Position numbers and translations under genes: made by a program. DNA of 64,000 nucleotides from Tropicimonas isoalkanivorans (lineage in GTDB: Bacteria > Pseudomonadota > Alphaproteobacteria > Rhodobacterales > Rhodobacteraceae), in assembly GCF_900112335.1 (NCBI RefSeq), contig NZ_FOLG01000015.1, positions 59,374-123,373 on the forward strand, in the 5' to 3' direction. Position 1 is the first letter of the stretch. Each line of letters starts with the position of its first letter. Under the pieces are notes generated by a model. The model was not told where the DNA came from. It made no database searches and saw only the letters and a list, made by a program, of their open reading frames with translations. This document shows, one piece after another, positions 7,849-16,537 of this stretch.

Positions 7849-9165
7849 ATGCACGGCAGAAGCCTTGATACCTTGCTGCACGGAATCGGCACGCTGAAGC
7901 CGGTGCGGTCCGTGGGAAGAATTGCGCAAGCCGCGCGCGGCACGATCCTTGTCGAGGGATTGGAGCAGGAGGCCGCCCTGGGCGACACCATCCACCTCAG
8001 CGCGCGGGATGGCCGGCTCGGGGGCGAGGTCATCGACATTTCCGACGCGGGGGTCCGTGTGCTTGTCGACGGCTCCGGCGATGGCGTGCGTATCGGCGAT
8101 CCGGTGACCCTGATGGGCGCGCCGGCCATCGCGCCATCGGACGATTGGATCGGTCGCGTCATCGACCCCTACGGGCAACCGATGGACGGGTGCGGGCTCG
8201 CACATGGCGCCTCCGAAAGGCCGCTCCGCGCTGCCGCGCCGAATGCCACGCAAAGGCGCCCCTTCGGCGCGAGGATCGGAACCGGCCTGGCCGTGTTCGA
8301 CACGATCCTGCCGCTCGTGCGCGGTCAGCGCGTCGGCGTGTTCTCTGGCTCCGGGGTCGGAAAATCCACGCTTTTGGGCCAGTTGGCGCGCGGTATGGAG
8401 ACGGATGTGGCCGTGATCGCGCTGGTCGGAGAACGGGGGCGGGAGGTTCGGGATTTCGTCGAGAACACACTCGGTCCCGAGGGTCTTGCAAGGTCTGTGG
8501 TGATCGCGGCGACGTCCGACAAGCCGCCCCTCACCCGACGTCGCGCCCTCTGGACCGCGATGAGCGTGGCGGAGCATTTCCGGGATCAGGGACGGCATGT
8601 GCTTTTCCTGGCGGACTCTGTCACCCGGTTTGCGGAGGCCCACCGCGAAGTCGCCCTGGCTTCGGGAGAAACGTCCTCGCTCCGGGGCTATCCACCGTCG
8701 GTCGCGCACCAGATCATGGCCCTTGCGGAGCGCGCCGGCCCGGGCGCGGCGAAAGGCGGCGGCGACATCACGGCCATTTTCACCGTGCTGGTTGCAGGGT
8801 CCGACATGGAAGAGCCCATTGCCGACATCCTTCGCGGGGTTCTCGACGGGCATATCGTTCTGGACCGTCAGATTGCCGAACGTGGCCGGTTTCCCGCCGT
8901 TGACGTCCTGCGCTCAGTCTCACGCTGCCTTCCCGGCGCCTGCAACGAACAGGAGAATGCTCTCATACGGTTGGCGCGCCAGCGAATGGGCGCCTACGAC
9001 AAGTCCGAGATGATGATCCAGGCCGGACTGTACGCGGCCGGTAGCGACCCGGAAGTCGACGCAGCGATCCGGGCCTGGCCTGCCCTCGACGGGTTTGTGT
9101 CGGAGCGGTCACGAAGCTCGCCCGAGGACACGTTCGCCCGCCTGGCGGAGTGCCTCGGCGTCTGA
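7849..9165 (+). CDS. fliI: Flagellum-specific ATPase FliI
   Basis: 438 aa from ATG 7849, with GGGAG at 7838-7842 as ribosome site. The frame is open further left, but that part overlaps flgB and is not conserved. The Walker A loop SGSGVGKST begins near residue 166, and the Walker B region HVLFLADSVTRFA near 250. RRPFGARIGTGLAVFDTILP and the SLRGYPPSVA element are typical of FliI/SctN export ATPases. It energises or primes flagellar type III export with FliH. It is transcribed divergently from flgB. Confidence 0.95.
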   Translation: MHGRSLDTLLHGIGTLKPVRSVGRIAQAARGTILVEGLEQEAALGDTIHLSARDGRLGGEVIDISDAGVRVLVDGSGDGVRIGDPVTLMGAPAIAPSDDWIGRVIDPYGQPMDGCGLAHGASERPLRAAAPNATQRRPFGARIGTGLAVFDTILPLVRGQRVGVFSGSGVGKSTLLGQLARGMETDVAVIALVGERGREVRDFVENTLGPEGLARSVVIAATSDKPPLTRRRALWTAMSVAEHFRDQGRHVLFLADSVTRFAEAHREVALASGETSSLRGYPPSVAHQIMALAERAGPGAAKGGGDITAIFTVLVAGSDMEEPIADILRGVLDGHIVLDRQIAERGRFPAVDVLRSVSRCLPGACNEQENALIRLARQRMGAYDKSEMMIQAGLYAAGSDPEVDAAIRAWPALDGFVSERSRSSPEDTFARLAECLGV

Positions 9166-9202
9166 CGATCACCTCACAGGGTGCGAGTGCTGGACCTGCA
9201 CG

Positions 9203-10054
9203 TCAGCCACGTAGAAACCGCCAGAGGCTTAGCGCCATATCGGTCATATCGCCCATCCGCGCCGCGACGTGTTCCCGCGCCAGCCCCTGCCCTGCGCCGG
9301 GGTTGGTAGCCAGCCGGTCGAGCAGGCGATTGATGCGGCGCCGGTGCGTGCCCGAGAGGACCTGCAACGGGTCGGCAATGACGCCCGCAAAGGTCGTGAC
9401 GACCGACGCAACCGCCGCAAGGATGACCCCGCTCAGCACAACCTGCCACACGGGAAGCACTTGCGGAAACAGGCCGTAGTACATTCGCCCGAGCCCCTGG
9501 CCGAGCGGGAAGCTCTCGATGGCCGTGGTGCGGGCATGCATTTCAGCGACCGGACCGGCCAGGGAGATCACGCCAGGGGTCGCCGAGTGAAAGATCGCCA
9601 GACCGAAGGCCAGGACGACCAGCGATGTCGTGATCTCGGCGACCGCGTTCCGCACGCCCACGTAATCGGACACCGCCGCCTCGATCTGGGTGGGCGAGGC
9701 CGACAGGCGAGGCTCCCGCGCCGCTAGCTCGCCGATGAAGGCAAGCATCCGCTCGCGGACCTTCGTCGAGACGTTGGTTTCCAGAAGGATGTCGCGGCGC
9801 ATGAGCCAGGCTGACAGCCGTTTGGCCCCCAGTACCTTCGCGAGAAGGGCCGCCAGGCGGGTCAGGAGGAAAACCGGCGCGAGGGCGACGTTTGCCGGGG
9901 CGCGCAACAGGTCCAGACCGAACGCCGCCCGGTGCAGGCGGAGTGTCCCGAGGGGGCCAAACGTTTGGCGCACGAATGCCCGCACCGCGGTGTCGCGATG
10001 GCGCTTGAAGGCACGGTCGTCCCGCGCCGGAATGTCGGTCGTTGGCTCGGTCAC
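9203..10054 (-). CDS. DUF6635-like membrane protein of unknown function
   Basis: 283 aa if it starts at GTG 10054-10052. The frame is open to 10474, but the upstream part is antisense to an SDR relic and carries no recognisable domain. The N-terminal region has FGPLGTLRLHRAAFGLDLLRAPANVALAPVFLL, which I recognise from proteins filed under DUF6635. Several hydrophobic stretches lie near residues 55-75, 150-170 and 215-240, so it is probably in the inner membrane. No catalytic motif is visible. It is convergent with fliI. Start choice is uncertain because no strong ribosome site is seen. Confidence 0.6.
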   Translation of the reverse strand: MTEPTTDIPARDDRAFKRHRDTAVRAFVRQTFGPLGTLRLHRAAFGLDLLRAPANVALAPVFLLTRLAALLAKVLGAKRLSAWLMRRDILLETNVSTKVRERMLAFIGELAAREPRLSASPTQIEAAVSDYVGVRNAVAEITTSLVVLAFGLAIFHSATPGVISLAGPVAEMHARTTAIESFPLGQGLGRMYYGLFPQVLPVWQVVLSGVILAAVASVVTTFAGVIADPLQVLSGTHRRRINRLLDRLATNPGAGQGLAREHVAARMGDMTDMALSLWRFLRG

Positions 10055-10219
10055 GAGCCTGTATATGTGGACCCACCCTCCAAATAGAAGAGACCGCAGC
10101 GCTGGCTCAGAGAGGCAATGCACCGGCCCGAGATGACGGGCGGAAGATCGCCCAGCGGTTGCCCAATTGAGTGACCCGCGAAAGCCTCGCCCAGCCGCAC
10201 CCGTTCGTCGCGATCGAAG

Positions 10220-10600
10220 GTGCAGGAGAGCCTCCTCGAACACGACGAGGCCGCAGAGACCCGCGCCCTCGTTGAGCAGGCCAGCCGCCGCGCCTACCTG
10301 CACGCGGGCGACATTCAGGATGCGGACCATCGTCGCGCGCCCGTGCGGGTAACCGTCGGGGTCTTCGGACGCCCCGACATCCTCGTCAACAACGCCGCTC
10401 ATCAGGTCTGTTGCGATGCTTCCGAAAACAACTCCGACGAGGAACGGGAGAGGACATTGCGCACCAACATCCACGCGATGTTCTACCTATGCTAGGCGGC
10501 GGTGCCGGTGATGAGGGAGGGCGGGTCGATCATCAATTCCGCCTCCAGCTACGCCTTCGGCGCAACCGTCGCCGTGGTCGGCGGTACGCCGATGATGTGA
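10220..10600 (+). pseudogene. Short-chain dehydrogenase/reductase relic
   Basis: A fragment of a classical SDR oxidoreductase of the YghA/GRP type. Recognisable parts are a DAAETRALVEQ-like helix, AYLHAGDIQDADH, FGRPDILVNNAAHQ (NNAA motif), and TLRTNIHAMFYL. A TAG at 10493-10495 interrupts it, after which AAVPVMREGGSIINSASSYAFGAT continues to a second stop at 10598-10600. The N-terminal Rossmann Gly motif and the catalytic YxxxK end are missing. SDRs of this kind are often general-stress genes, which would fit the island that follows. Confidence 0.7.
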
Positions 10601-10645
10601 GGCAGGCGTCGCCCGATGCGGTCACAAGGCGGGGGAACAGCGCGG

Positions 10646-10670
10646 GGAACTTTGGGGAGACCCGCCCGTT
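10646..10670 (+). promoter_or_regulatory. EcfG (general stress sigma) promoter for the CsbD-like gene
   Basis: GGAAC at 10646-10650 and CGTT at 10667-10670 with a 16-base spacer: an exact match to the alphaproteobacterial EcfG consensus. It lies 35 bases upstream of the CsbD-like start at 10705. Confidence 0.75.
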
Positions 10671-10704
10671 CTCCTGCCGAACAGGCAATAGAAGGATGCA
10701 AGAC

Positions 10705-11070
10705 ATGGAATGGACGCAGATCCAGACGAGTTGGCCGGAGCTGTCGGCCTCGATACTCACGCGCTGGCCGGAGGCGCACGAAAACGACGTGCTGGCCATC
10801 GACGGGGACCGCGAGGCGTTCATCACCTTTATCGGGCGACTGGAAAAGTTGCCGCGCGAGGAAGCGGAAGACAGGGTTGGAGAGTGGGCGGCCACCGCTA
10901 TGCCCGCCGACGCCCGGATGCACCCGGCCCAAACCAACGCCGCGATCGAGCAGAGCGCGGCCTATGTGGCGCCGGGCGAGGAACCACTCGACGCCGACGA
11001 AGCGTTCGGCGACGAAGCGGATGGGGAACGCACTGTCGCAGAGCCGCCTGTGGGCCGGACCTCGGACTAG
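10705..11070 (+). CDS. CsbD-like stress protein with acidic C-terminal tail
   Basis: 121 aa from ATG 10705; AGAAGGA at 10690-10696 gives an 8-base spacing, better than ATG 10696. Residues 1-60 follow the CsbD pattern: MEWTQIQTSWPEL at the start, a helical middle, LAIDGDREAFITFIGRLEK, then EEAEDRVGEWA. The tail of about 50 residues is acidic and Pro/Ala-rich and looks disordered. CsbD proteins are small general-stress proteins without known biochemistry. An exact EcfG promoter lies directly upstream, which supports both the gene and a stress role. Similarity to CsbD is divergent. Confidence 0.7.
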   Translation: MEWTQIQTSWPELSASILTRWPEAHENDVLAIDGDREAFITFIGRLEKLPREEAEDRVGEWAATAMPADARMHPAQTNAAIEQSAAYVAPGEEPLDADEAFGDEADGERTVAEPPVGRTSD

Positions 11071-11124
11071 GCTCTCGGGCCCCGCGACTGACCCCGCTTT
11101 ACGCGATCCTGAGCCATGCAATCC

Positions 11125-11150
11125 GGAACATCCGCGAGGGTGCGCCCGTT
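11125..11150 (+). promoter_or_regulatory. EcfG promoter for the 106-aa tail-anchored protein
   Basis: GGAAC at 11125-11129 and CGTT at 11147-11150, spacer 17, an exact consensus match. It lies 43 bases upstream of the start at 11194. Confidence 0.72.
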
Positions 11151-11193
11151 GGTACCATGCAGATGACCTCGTAATGTGGAGGAGGAACGAGAC

Positions 11194-11514
11194 ATGGCTG
11201 CCAACGGAACGACGCACAAACCGCAATCCGAGATCGACGAGTCGCACGCAGAGAAGGAGGAGACGACCCACCGCGCCCAGACGGAGGACGCCCGCTCCGA
11301 GATGATCCCGCCGATCGAGCCGGCGGACACCATGCTCGTTAAAGGACCGCCGGAGGGAGACCTGTCAGCGGCGCCCAACGAGCACGGCAACGGGTCAACT
11401 CTTCGACACGGAGATGGCGCGCCGGAAACCGGGACGATCCCGTCCAAGTTTGCAATCGGCGCAGGCGTCGTGGTATGCATCCTTCTCTTGCTCGTATTGG
11501 GCGCCATATTCTGA
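11194..11514 (+). CDS. Small tail-anchored hypothetical protein
   Basis: 106 aa from ATG 11194, behind a strong GGAGGAGGA at 11178-11186. I do not recognise a family. Residues 1-80 are highly polar (Glu, Thr, His, Pro) and probably disordered. The last about 22 residues (FAIGAGVVVCILLLLVLGAIF) form one hydrophobic helix at the very C terminus, so the protein is probably tail-anchored with a cytoplasmic N terminus. The exact EcfG promoter upstream marks it as a general-stress gene. Confidence 0.75.
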   Translation: MAANGTTHKPQSEIDESHAEKEETTHRAQTEDARSEMIPPIEPADTMLVKGPPEGDLSAAPNEHGNGSTLRHGDGAPETGTIPSKFAIGAGVVVCILLLLVLGAIF

Positions 11515-11606
11515 TCGGATCTTACTGTCCGGGGGCGCGTGAACTGTTACAATGTGGGCAGACCAGAGTTTGCAAGGCTTATTCAACCCTCCGGCGATGA
11601 TGCACC

Positions 11607-12338
11607 GTGCTTGAACAAACGATAATTTCCCCCGCCCGGTGGATTCGGCAGAACGTGGAGTTGAGCACCCTGCTCACCCTCTGTTTCATCGCGATGTCCT
11701 TGTGGGGCTTCATGGAACTCGCCGGAGAGGTCTTCGAAGGCGAAACGCGCAACATCGACACACAGCTCCTGTTGGCGCTCCGAACGCCGGGCGACCCGAC
11801 GGACCCACTCGGCCCTCCCTGGGTCGAGGAGGTGGGCCGGGACATGACGGCGCTCGGTGGCCTGCTGGTTGTGACGCTGGCAACGGTCGCCACCGCCTTA
11901 TTTTTCCTGCTTTCCGGACGGTACAGGTCAGCGCTGTACATGCTCGTGGTGATCGGCGGCGGCGTGACCGTGTCCAACACGGCGAAGGGGATATTTTCCC
12001 GCCCGCGACCGGATCTCGTTCCGCACGGCTCCATCGTTCACACCGCCAGTTTCCCGTCCGGCCATTCGATGATGGCGGCTGTCGTCTACCTTACGCTGGC
12101 CGTTATGGTCGCCCGTATCCTGCCGGAGATGCGGCTCAAGATATATGTGCTCAGCGTTGCGGTGTTTGTCACGGTCATGGTTGGCGTCAGCCGGGTTTAC
12201 CTCGGGGTTCACTGGCCAACGGACGTTCTGGCCGGTTGGCTCGCCGGGGCGTCTTGGGCGGTCATGTGCCTCCTCGGTGCGCGGGTCCTTGCTCGGTTTG
12301 GCAAAGTCGAACCAGAAGCACACGAGGAAGAGGCCTAA
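11607..12338 (+). CDS. PAP2-superfamily membrane phosphatase
   Basis: 243 aa, GTG start. The three phosphatase motifs of the PAP2 family are complete: KGIFSRPRPD, SFPSGHS, and SRVYLGVHWPTD. Multiple membrane helices surround them. Such enzymes dephosphorylate undecaprenyl pyrophosphate, phosphatidic acid or phosphatidylglycerophosphate at the outer face of the inner membrane; the substrate here is unknown. It sits between stress genes and precedes ku by 71 bases. No EcfG box was seen directly upstream, so it may be read through from the gene before it. Confidence 0.9.
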   Translation: MLEQTIISPARWIRQNVELSTLLTLCFIAMSLWGFMELAGEVFEGETRNIDTQLLLALRTPGDPTDPLGPPWVEEVGRDMTALGGLLVVTLATVATALFFLLSGRYRSALYMLVVIGGGVTVSNTAKGIFSRPRPDLVPHGSIVHTASFPSGHSMMAAVVYLTLAVMVARILPEMRLKIYVLSVAVFVTVMVGVSRVYLGVHWPTDVLAGWLAGASWAVMCLLGARVLARFGKVEPEAHEEEA

Positions 12339-12361
12339 ACCGTCCGCGCCCGCACGGCCAA

Positions 12362-12386
12362 TGAACAAATTCCCTCCGTAGGCGTT
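12362..12386 (+). promoter_or_regulatory. Near-consensus EcfG promoter for ku-ligD
   Basis: TGAAC at 12362-12366, 16-base spacer, CGTT at 12383-12386. One mismatch to the EcfG consensus in the -35 element. It lies 24 bases upstream of ku. Confidence 0.5.
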
Positions 12387-12409
12387 GAGTCCCGAATCTG
12401 GAGGATGAG

Positions 12410-13264
12410 ATGGCCTCACGCGCGGTCTGGAAAGGTCAGCTTCGGCTTTCGCTGGTGTCGATACCAGTGGAGATCCACTCTGCAACGAAAAGCGGGGCGC
12501 GCGTTAGTTTCCGACAGATCCACGGGCCGACGGGCAAGCGCGTGCGTTATGAAAAGACCGTGCCTGGCGTGGGCCCGGTGGACAGCAAGGACATTCTCAA
12601 GGGCTACGAGCTCGGCGACGACGAGTATCTCCTGCTGGAGCCGGACGAGATCGACGCGATCCGCCTGGAGACCAAGAAGACACTCGAACTGGTTCAGTTC
12701 GTCGGCCTGTGTGACATCCCCCCGCTCTATTACGACCGTCCCTACTATGTGGTCCCCACCGACGACCTCGCCGAGGATGCCTATCGCGTGGTGCGGGACG
12801 CCTTGCGGCAGGAAACAAAGGTCGGGCTGGGGCAGCTAACGATGCGCGGCAAGGAATACCTTTGCGCCATCCGGCCCTGCGGCGACGGGCTGCTGCTGGA
12901 GACGCTTCATTACGCCGATGAGATCCGGAACGCCGACCCGCTCTTCTCGTCAATCGAAGACGATAAAGCGGAGGAGGACCTCCTTTCGGTTGCGACCGAA
13001 CTCATCGACCGCAAGACCGCTCCCTTTGACGCCGCGGCCTTCGAGGACCGATACGATACTGCCCTGCGAGAGCTGATCGAGCGGAAGCGAAAGAACCGGA
13101 AGACCCCGCGCGCCAAAGCCGGGTCCGACGGCGACCGGCCTGGCGGCGAGAACGTCGTCGACCTTATGGCCGCCCTTAAAGAAAGCGTGAAGCAGAGCAA
13201 ATCCGGCGGGCGGCGGAAGAAGTCGGGCAGCGCGGACTCGGGCGGCGGCAAGAAATCGGCCTGA
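12410..13264 (+). CDS. ku: Ku protein, non-homologous end joining
   Basis: 284 aa. The N terminus SRAVWKGQLRLSLVSIPVEI is diagnostic for bacterial Ku, and the core beta-barrel and bridge occupy roughly residues 1-190. The C-terminal tail is Lys/Arg/Gly/Ser-rich (KQSKSGGRRKKSGS), as in Ku forms whose tail helps DNA threading and LigD recruitment. The homodimer rings double-strand ends. It is followed by ligD after 3 bases, forming the two-gene bacterial NHEJ operon. Confidence 0.97.
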   Translation: MASRAVWKGQLRLSLVSIPVEIHSATKSGARVSFRQIHGPTGKRVRYEKTVPGVGPVDSKDILKGYELGDDEYLLLEPDEIDAIRLETKKTLELVQFVGLCDIPPLYYDRPYYVVPTDDLAEDAYRVVRDALRQETKVGLGQLTMRGKEYLCAIRPCGDGLLLETLHYADEIRNADPLFSSIEDDKAEEDLLSVATELIDRKTAPFDAAAFEDRYDTALRELIERKRKNRKTPRAKAGSDGDRPGGENVVDLMAALKESVKQSKSGGRRKKSGSADSGGGKKSA

Positions 13265-13267
13265 CCT

Positions 13268-15694
13268 TTGGGCAGGTTGGACAAATACCGCGCCAAGCGC
13301 GACTTCGCCACCACGCCCGAACCGCAGGATGCCGGCGACCCCAGCGGCCTCGCCCCGCGATACTCCATTCAGAAACACGACGCAACGCGCACCCACTTCG
13401 ACCTGCGGCTGGAATGGGACGGTGTGCTGTTGAGCTGGGCGGTCACGAAAGGCCCCGCGCTGGACACCTCCGAGAAGCGGCTGGCCGTGCGGACGGAGGA
13501 TCACCCCCTCTCCTATCTCGACTTCGAGGGACCGATCCCCAAGGGCAACTACGGCGCCGGCACGGTGATGCTGTGGGACATTGGCCACTGGCGCCCGGTG
13601 GAGCCGGTGGCTAAGGGGTTGCAGAAGGGGCATCTCCATTTCACCCTGCATGGCCGCCGGCTCACTGGAGGATGGCACCTGGTCCGGATGCAGGGGAAAG
13701 CCAAGCACGACAAGGACCGCGAAAACTGGCTGATGATGAAGGAGGACGACGACGCAGCCAGGCGCCGCGACCCCGTGCTGCGTTATCGCCGCAGTGTGTC
13801 GACCCATCGGACCATGCGCGAAATCGCCTCGGGGGCCGATCCTGCCCCGGCAGAGCACCCCGGCAAACGCCCCGGGTTCCGTAAACCGCAACTCGCCACC
13901 TTGCACGATGCCCTCGCCCACGGGGACCATTGGTGGCACGAATTGAAGTTCGACGGCTACCGCGCTCTGGTGGCGCTTGGTGGCAAGGGCCCGCGCGTCT
14001 TTACCCGGAACGGACATGACTGGTCCGATCGGTTCGAGGATCTGTTGCCGGGGTTCGCCCCGCTCGACTGCAAGAGCGCGCTGATCGACGGGGAGATCGT
14101 GGCGGGCGCGGGCCTGCAGGGGTTTTCCAACCTGCAAAAGGCCATCAAGGCGGGCGGCCCTTTTACATTTTACGCCTTCGATCTCCTGGAACTGGACGGA
14201 ACCGACCTGACCGGTCAACCGCTCCATGCGCGCCGCGAGGCTCTCGACGGACTGGTCCGTCAGGCCCCGCCCCTCGGCCTTGTCCAACTCTCCCCGGTGA
14301 TCGAAGGGGACGCCTCAGAGTCCTTTGCCACCATCTGCAAGGCGGGCGGTGAAGGGTTGATTGCCAAGCGGACCGATGCGCCCTACCGCGCCGGGCGCGG
14401 CAAGACCTGGCTCAAGGTGAAATGTGAGCGCCGCGACGAGTTTATTATTCTCGGTTGGCAGCAAAGCGACAAGCGCGGACGCCCGTTCGCCTCCCTCGCG
14501 CTCGGCGCGTACCGGGAGGGGGATCTCGTCTATGCCGGCAAGGTCGGCACCGGTTTCGACAGCGATGACATGGAAGCGCTGAGCACAGCCATGAAGCCGA
14601 TCGCCCGCAAGACCGCACCGGCAAAGGCGCCGACGTCGGAAGCCCGTGGCGTGCAATGGGTCACGCCCAAGCTCGTGGCCGAGGTGAGCTACGCCGAATG
14701 GACCGCCGACAAACGCCTGCGCCATGCAGTGTTTCACGGGCTAAGAGAGGACAAGTCGCCTGAGAGCGTCGAACTGGAGGGGGACGTCATGGCCGAGGAC
14801 GACACGGGCCAAACGGTCGCCGGAATCCGCATCACCCACCCGGAGCGGGTCGTCTACCCCGACGCGGCGATCACCAAGCGGCAGGTGGCGGACTACTACG
14901 CGGCCGTCGCCGACCGGATGCTGCCCACATGCGAAGACCGTCCGCTCTCCCTGGTACGTGCGCCGGAGGGGATGCGTGGCGAAACGTTCTTTCAGAAGCA
15001 CGCCGGCAAGGGGTTCCCCGACGCGCTCCGTACTGTCGAGATCGGGGAAAGCGATGGCCAGATGGAACCTTACATGTACGTGACAGATGCGTCGGGCCTC
15101 GTCGGGGCGGCGCAGATGGGGACGCTGGAATTTCACATCTGGGGATCGCGACGCGATCGGTTGGAGCGCCCGGATCGCATGGTGTTCGATCTCGACCCCG
15201 ATGAGGGTCTGGCGTTCGCGGAGGTCGTGGCAGCCGCGGGCGATCTGCGCGATATCCTGTCCGATCTGGGGCTGCCGGCCTGGCCCATGGTGACGGGTGG
15301 CAAGGGCATTCACGTTGTCGTGCCGCTGCGCCGGGTGGCCGAATGGGAGACGGTAAAACTCTTTTCCCGCGTCCTGGCCACACTCATGGCAGAAAAGGAG
15401 CCGGACCGTTTCACGGCGACGATGTCGAAAGCGAAGCGGAAAGGCCGGATCTTTATCGACTGGCTGCGCAACGAGCGCGGAGCGACGGCAATCGCGCCCT
15501 TTTCCCTCCGAGCCCGCGACGGCGCGCCGGTGGCCATGCCGGTCGGGTGGGACGAACTGGGGCAGCTCCGGACGGCACAGGCGTTTCCCTTGCAGGCCGC
15601 GCTGGAACGGGACTGGCCGGACGCGGCCGGGGACGATCCACGCGGCATCACGGAGCAACGGATCGAACGTCTTCAGAGCCTTCTGGACGGCTGA
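13268..15694 (+). CDS. ligD: Multidomain DNA ligase D (phosphoesterase-ligase-polymerase)
   Basis: 808 aa. Domain order is 3'-phosphoesterase (about 25-170), ATP-dependent ligase (about 195-510), primase-polymerase (about 515-800). In the phosphoesterase, H37, H43 and D45 match the metal-binding triad in the HDATRTHFDLRL motif. The ligase nucleophile is K227 in ELKFDGYRA. The polymerase has the DLD pair at 641/643 in MVFDLDPDEG. The start is TTG at 13268, or TTG 13277, with no ATG available before conserved sequence. It is coupled to ku and processes, fills and seals double-strand breaks. Confidence 0.96.
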   Translation: MGRLDKYRAKRDFATTPEPQDAGDPSGLAPRYSIQKHDATRTHFDLRLEWDGVLLSWAVTKGPALDTSEKRLAVRTEDHPLSYLDFEGPIPKGNYGAGTVMLWDIGHWRPVEPVAKGLQKGHLHFTLHGRRLTGGWHLVRMQGKAKHDKDRENWLMMKEDDDAARRRDPVLRYRRSVSTHRTMREIASGADPAPAEHPGKRPGFRKPQLATLHDALAHGDHWWHELKFDGYRALVALGGKGPRVFTRNGHDWSDRFEDLLPGFAPLDCKSALIDGEIVAGAGLQGFSNLQKAIKAGGPFTFYAFDLLELDGTDLTGQPLHARREALDGLVRQAPPLGLVQLSPVIEGDASESFATICKAGGEGLIAKRTDAPYRAGRGKTWLKVKCERRDEFIILGWQQSDKRGRPFASLALGAYREGDLVYAGKVGTGFDSDDMEALSTAMKPIARKTAPAKAPTSEARGVQWVTPKLVAEVSYAEWTADKRLRHAVFHGLREDKSPESVELEGDVMAEDDTGQTVAGIRITHPERVVYPDAAITKRQVADYYAAVADRMLPTCEDRPLSLVRAPEGMRGETFFQKHAGKGFPDALRTVEIGESDGQMEPYMYVTDASGLVGAAQMGTLEFHIWGSRRDRLERPDRMVFDLDPDEGLAFAEVVAAAGDLRDILSDLGLPAWPMVTGGKGIHVVVPLRRVAEWETVKLFSRVLATLMAEKEPDRFTATMSKAKRKGRIFIDWLRNERGATAIAPFSLRARDGAPVAMPVGWDELGQLRTAQAFPLQAALERDWPDAAGDDPRGITEQRIERLQSLLDG

Positions 15695-15766
15695 CGCAGC
15701 GGGGACTGCCGGGCCCATCCGTGGACAACGGACTAGGGCGGGCGCTGCGGCTCTCACCCCCGCAAG

Positions 15767-15791
15767 GGAACCGACTCACCTTCCGGAAGTT
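15767..15791 (+). promoter_or_regulatory. Near-consensus EcfG promoter for exoD
   Basis: GGAAC at 15767-15771, 16-base spacer, AGTT at 15788-15791 (consensus CGTT). It lies 37 bases before the GTG start of the ExoD-family gene. Confidence 0.45.
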
Positions 15792-15828
15792 CACCTATTG
15801 AAACAGCGAAAAACAGGATGGGAAGTTC

Positions 15829-16449
15829 GTGAGCGATGCCCAAGCAGTCGGAGCCGACGGCTCCACCGAAACCGTTCAGCCCATCCGAAGCATTGTCGAT
15901 CAACTCGACACGTTGAGTGATCGCGATGAGGTGCGGATCAGCAATATGCTGGAGGCTTTCGGCTCGAATTCCTTCCTTCCCGTCCTCATCATTCCCGCCC
16001 TGCTCGTGGTTTCCCCGCTCAGCGGCGTGCCTCTGTTTTCCTCCGTCTGCGGCCTGACGATTGCGGCCATTTCGGCGCAAATGATCTTCGGCCGGGATCA
16101 CATATGGCTGCCAGACTTCCTGATGCGTCAGAAAGTCAGCGGCGAGCGGCTGCGCGGCGTGATGAAACGGCTCAGGAAGATCGCCGATTGGCTGGACCGG
16201 CACTCGCGCGAGCGCGTGAAGCCTCTGACGCGCCGCCCCGGCCGGAAGACGGTGCAAGTGCTGTGCCTCATCTGTGGTGCCGCGATGCCGATCCTGGAAC
16301 TCGTCCCGTTCTCCTCCTCCCTTCTCGGTGCCGCCGTCACGCTGTTCGTGACCTCGCTGCTGGAGCGGGATGGGGCCTTCGCCCTGCTCGGGCTGGTGTT
16401 CATGGCTGCCGCCACCGCGGCTCCGGTGACCGTGCTGGGGATGCTCTGA
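15829..16449 (+). CDS. exoD: ExoD-family membrane protein
   Basis: 206 aa, GTG start with GGATGGGAAG just upstream. Family features are the N-terminal amphipathic part with LDTLSDRDEVRISNMLEAFG, then hydrophobic segments (VLIIPALLVVSPLSGVPLFSS and three more). ExoD was first linked to exopolysaccharide production and alkaline tolerance in Rhizobium; its biochemistry is not established. A near-consensus EcfG promoter precedes it. Confidence 0.88.
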   Translation: MSDAQAVGADGSTETVQPIRSIVDQLDTLSDRDEVRISNMLEAFGSNSFLPVLIIPALLVVSPLSGVPLFSSVCGLTIAAISAQMIFGRDHIWLPDFLMRQKVSGERLRGVMKRLRKIADWLDRHSRERVKPLTRRPGRKTVQVLCLICGAAMPILELVPFSSSLLGAAVTLFVTSLLERDGAFALLGLVFMAAATAAPVTVLGML

Positions 16450-16476
16450 CGAAGTCGTGTGGTGGCACATGCCCAC

Positions 16477-16501
16477 GGAACCTCGGGGACCGGTGAACGT
16501 T
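16477..16501 (+). promoter_or_regulatory. EcfG promoter for the DJ-1/PfpI gene
   Basis: GGAAC at 16477-16481 and CGTT at 16498-16501, spacer 16, an exact match. It lies 36 bases upstream of the ATG at 16538. Confidence 0.72.
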
Positions 16502-16537
16502 GGGCGCCATAACGAAGAGATACGGAAGGAGCAAACC

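Noticed and set aside
7770..8162. N-terminal extension of FlgB
   Set aside because: Antisense inside fliI; FlgB starts normally with MFQNLEIF.
10055..10474. N-terminal extension of the DUF6635-like protein
   Set aside because: It lies antisense over the SDR relic and has no conserved pattern; GTG 10054 is preferred.
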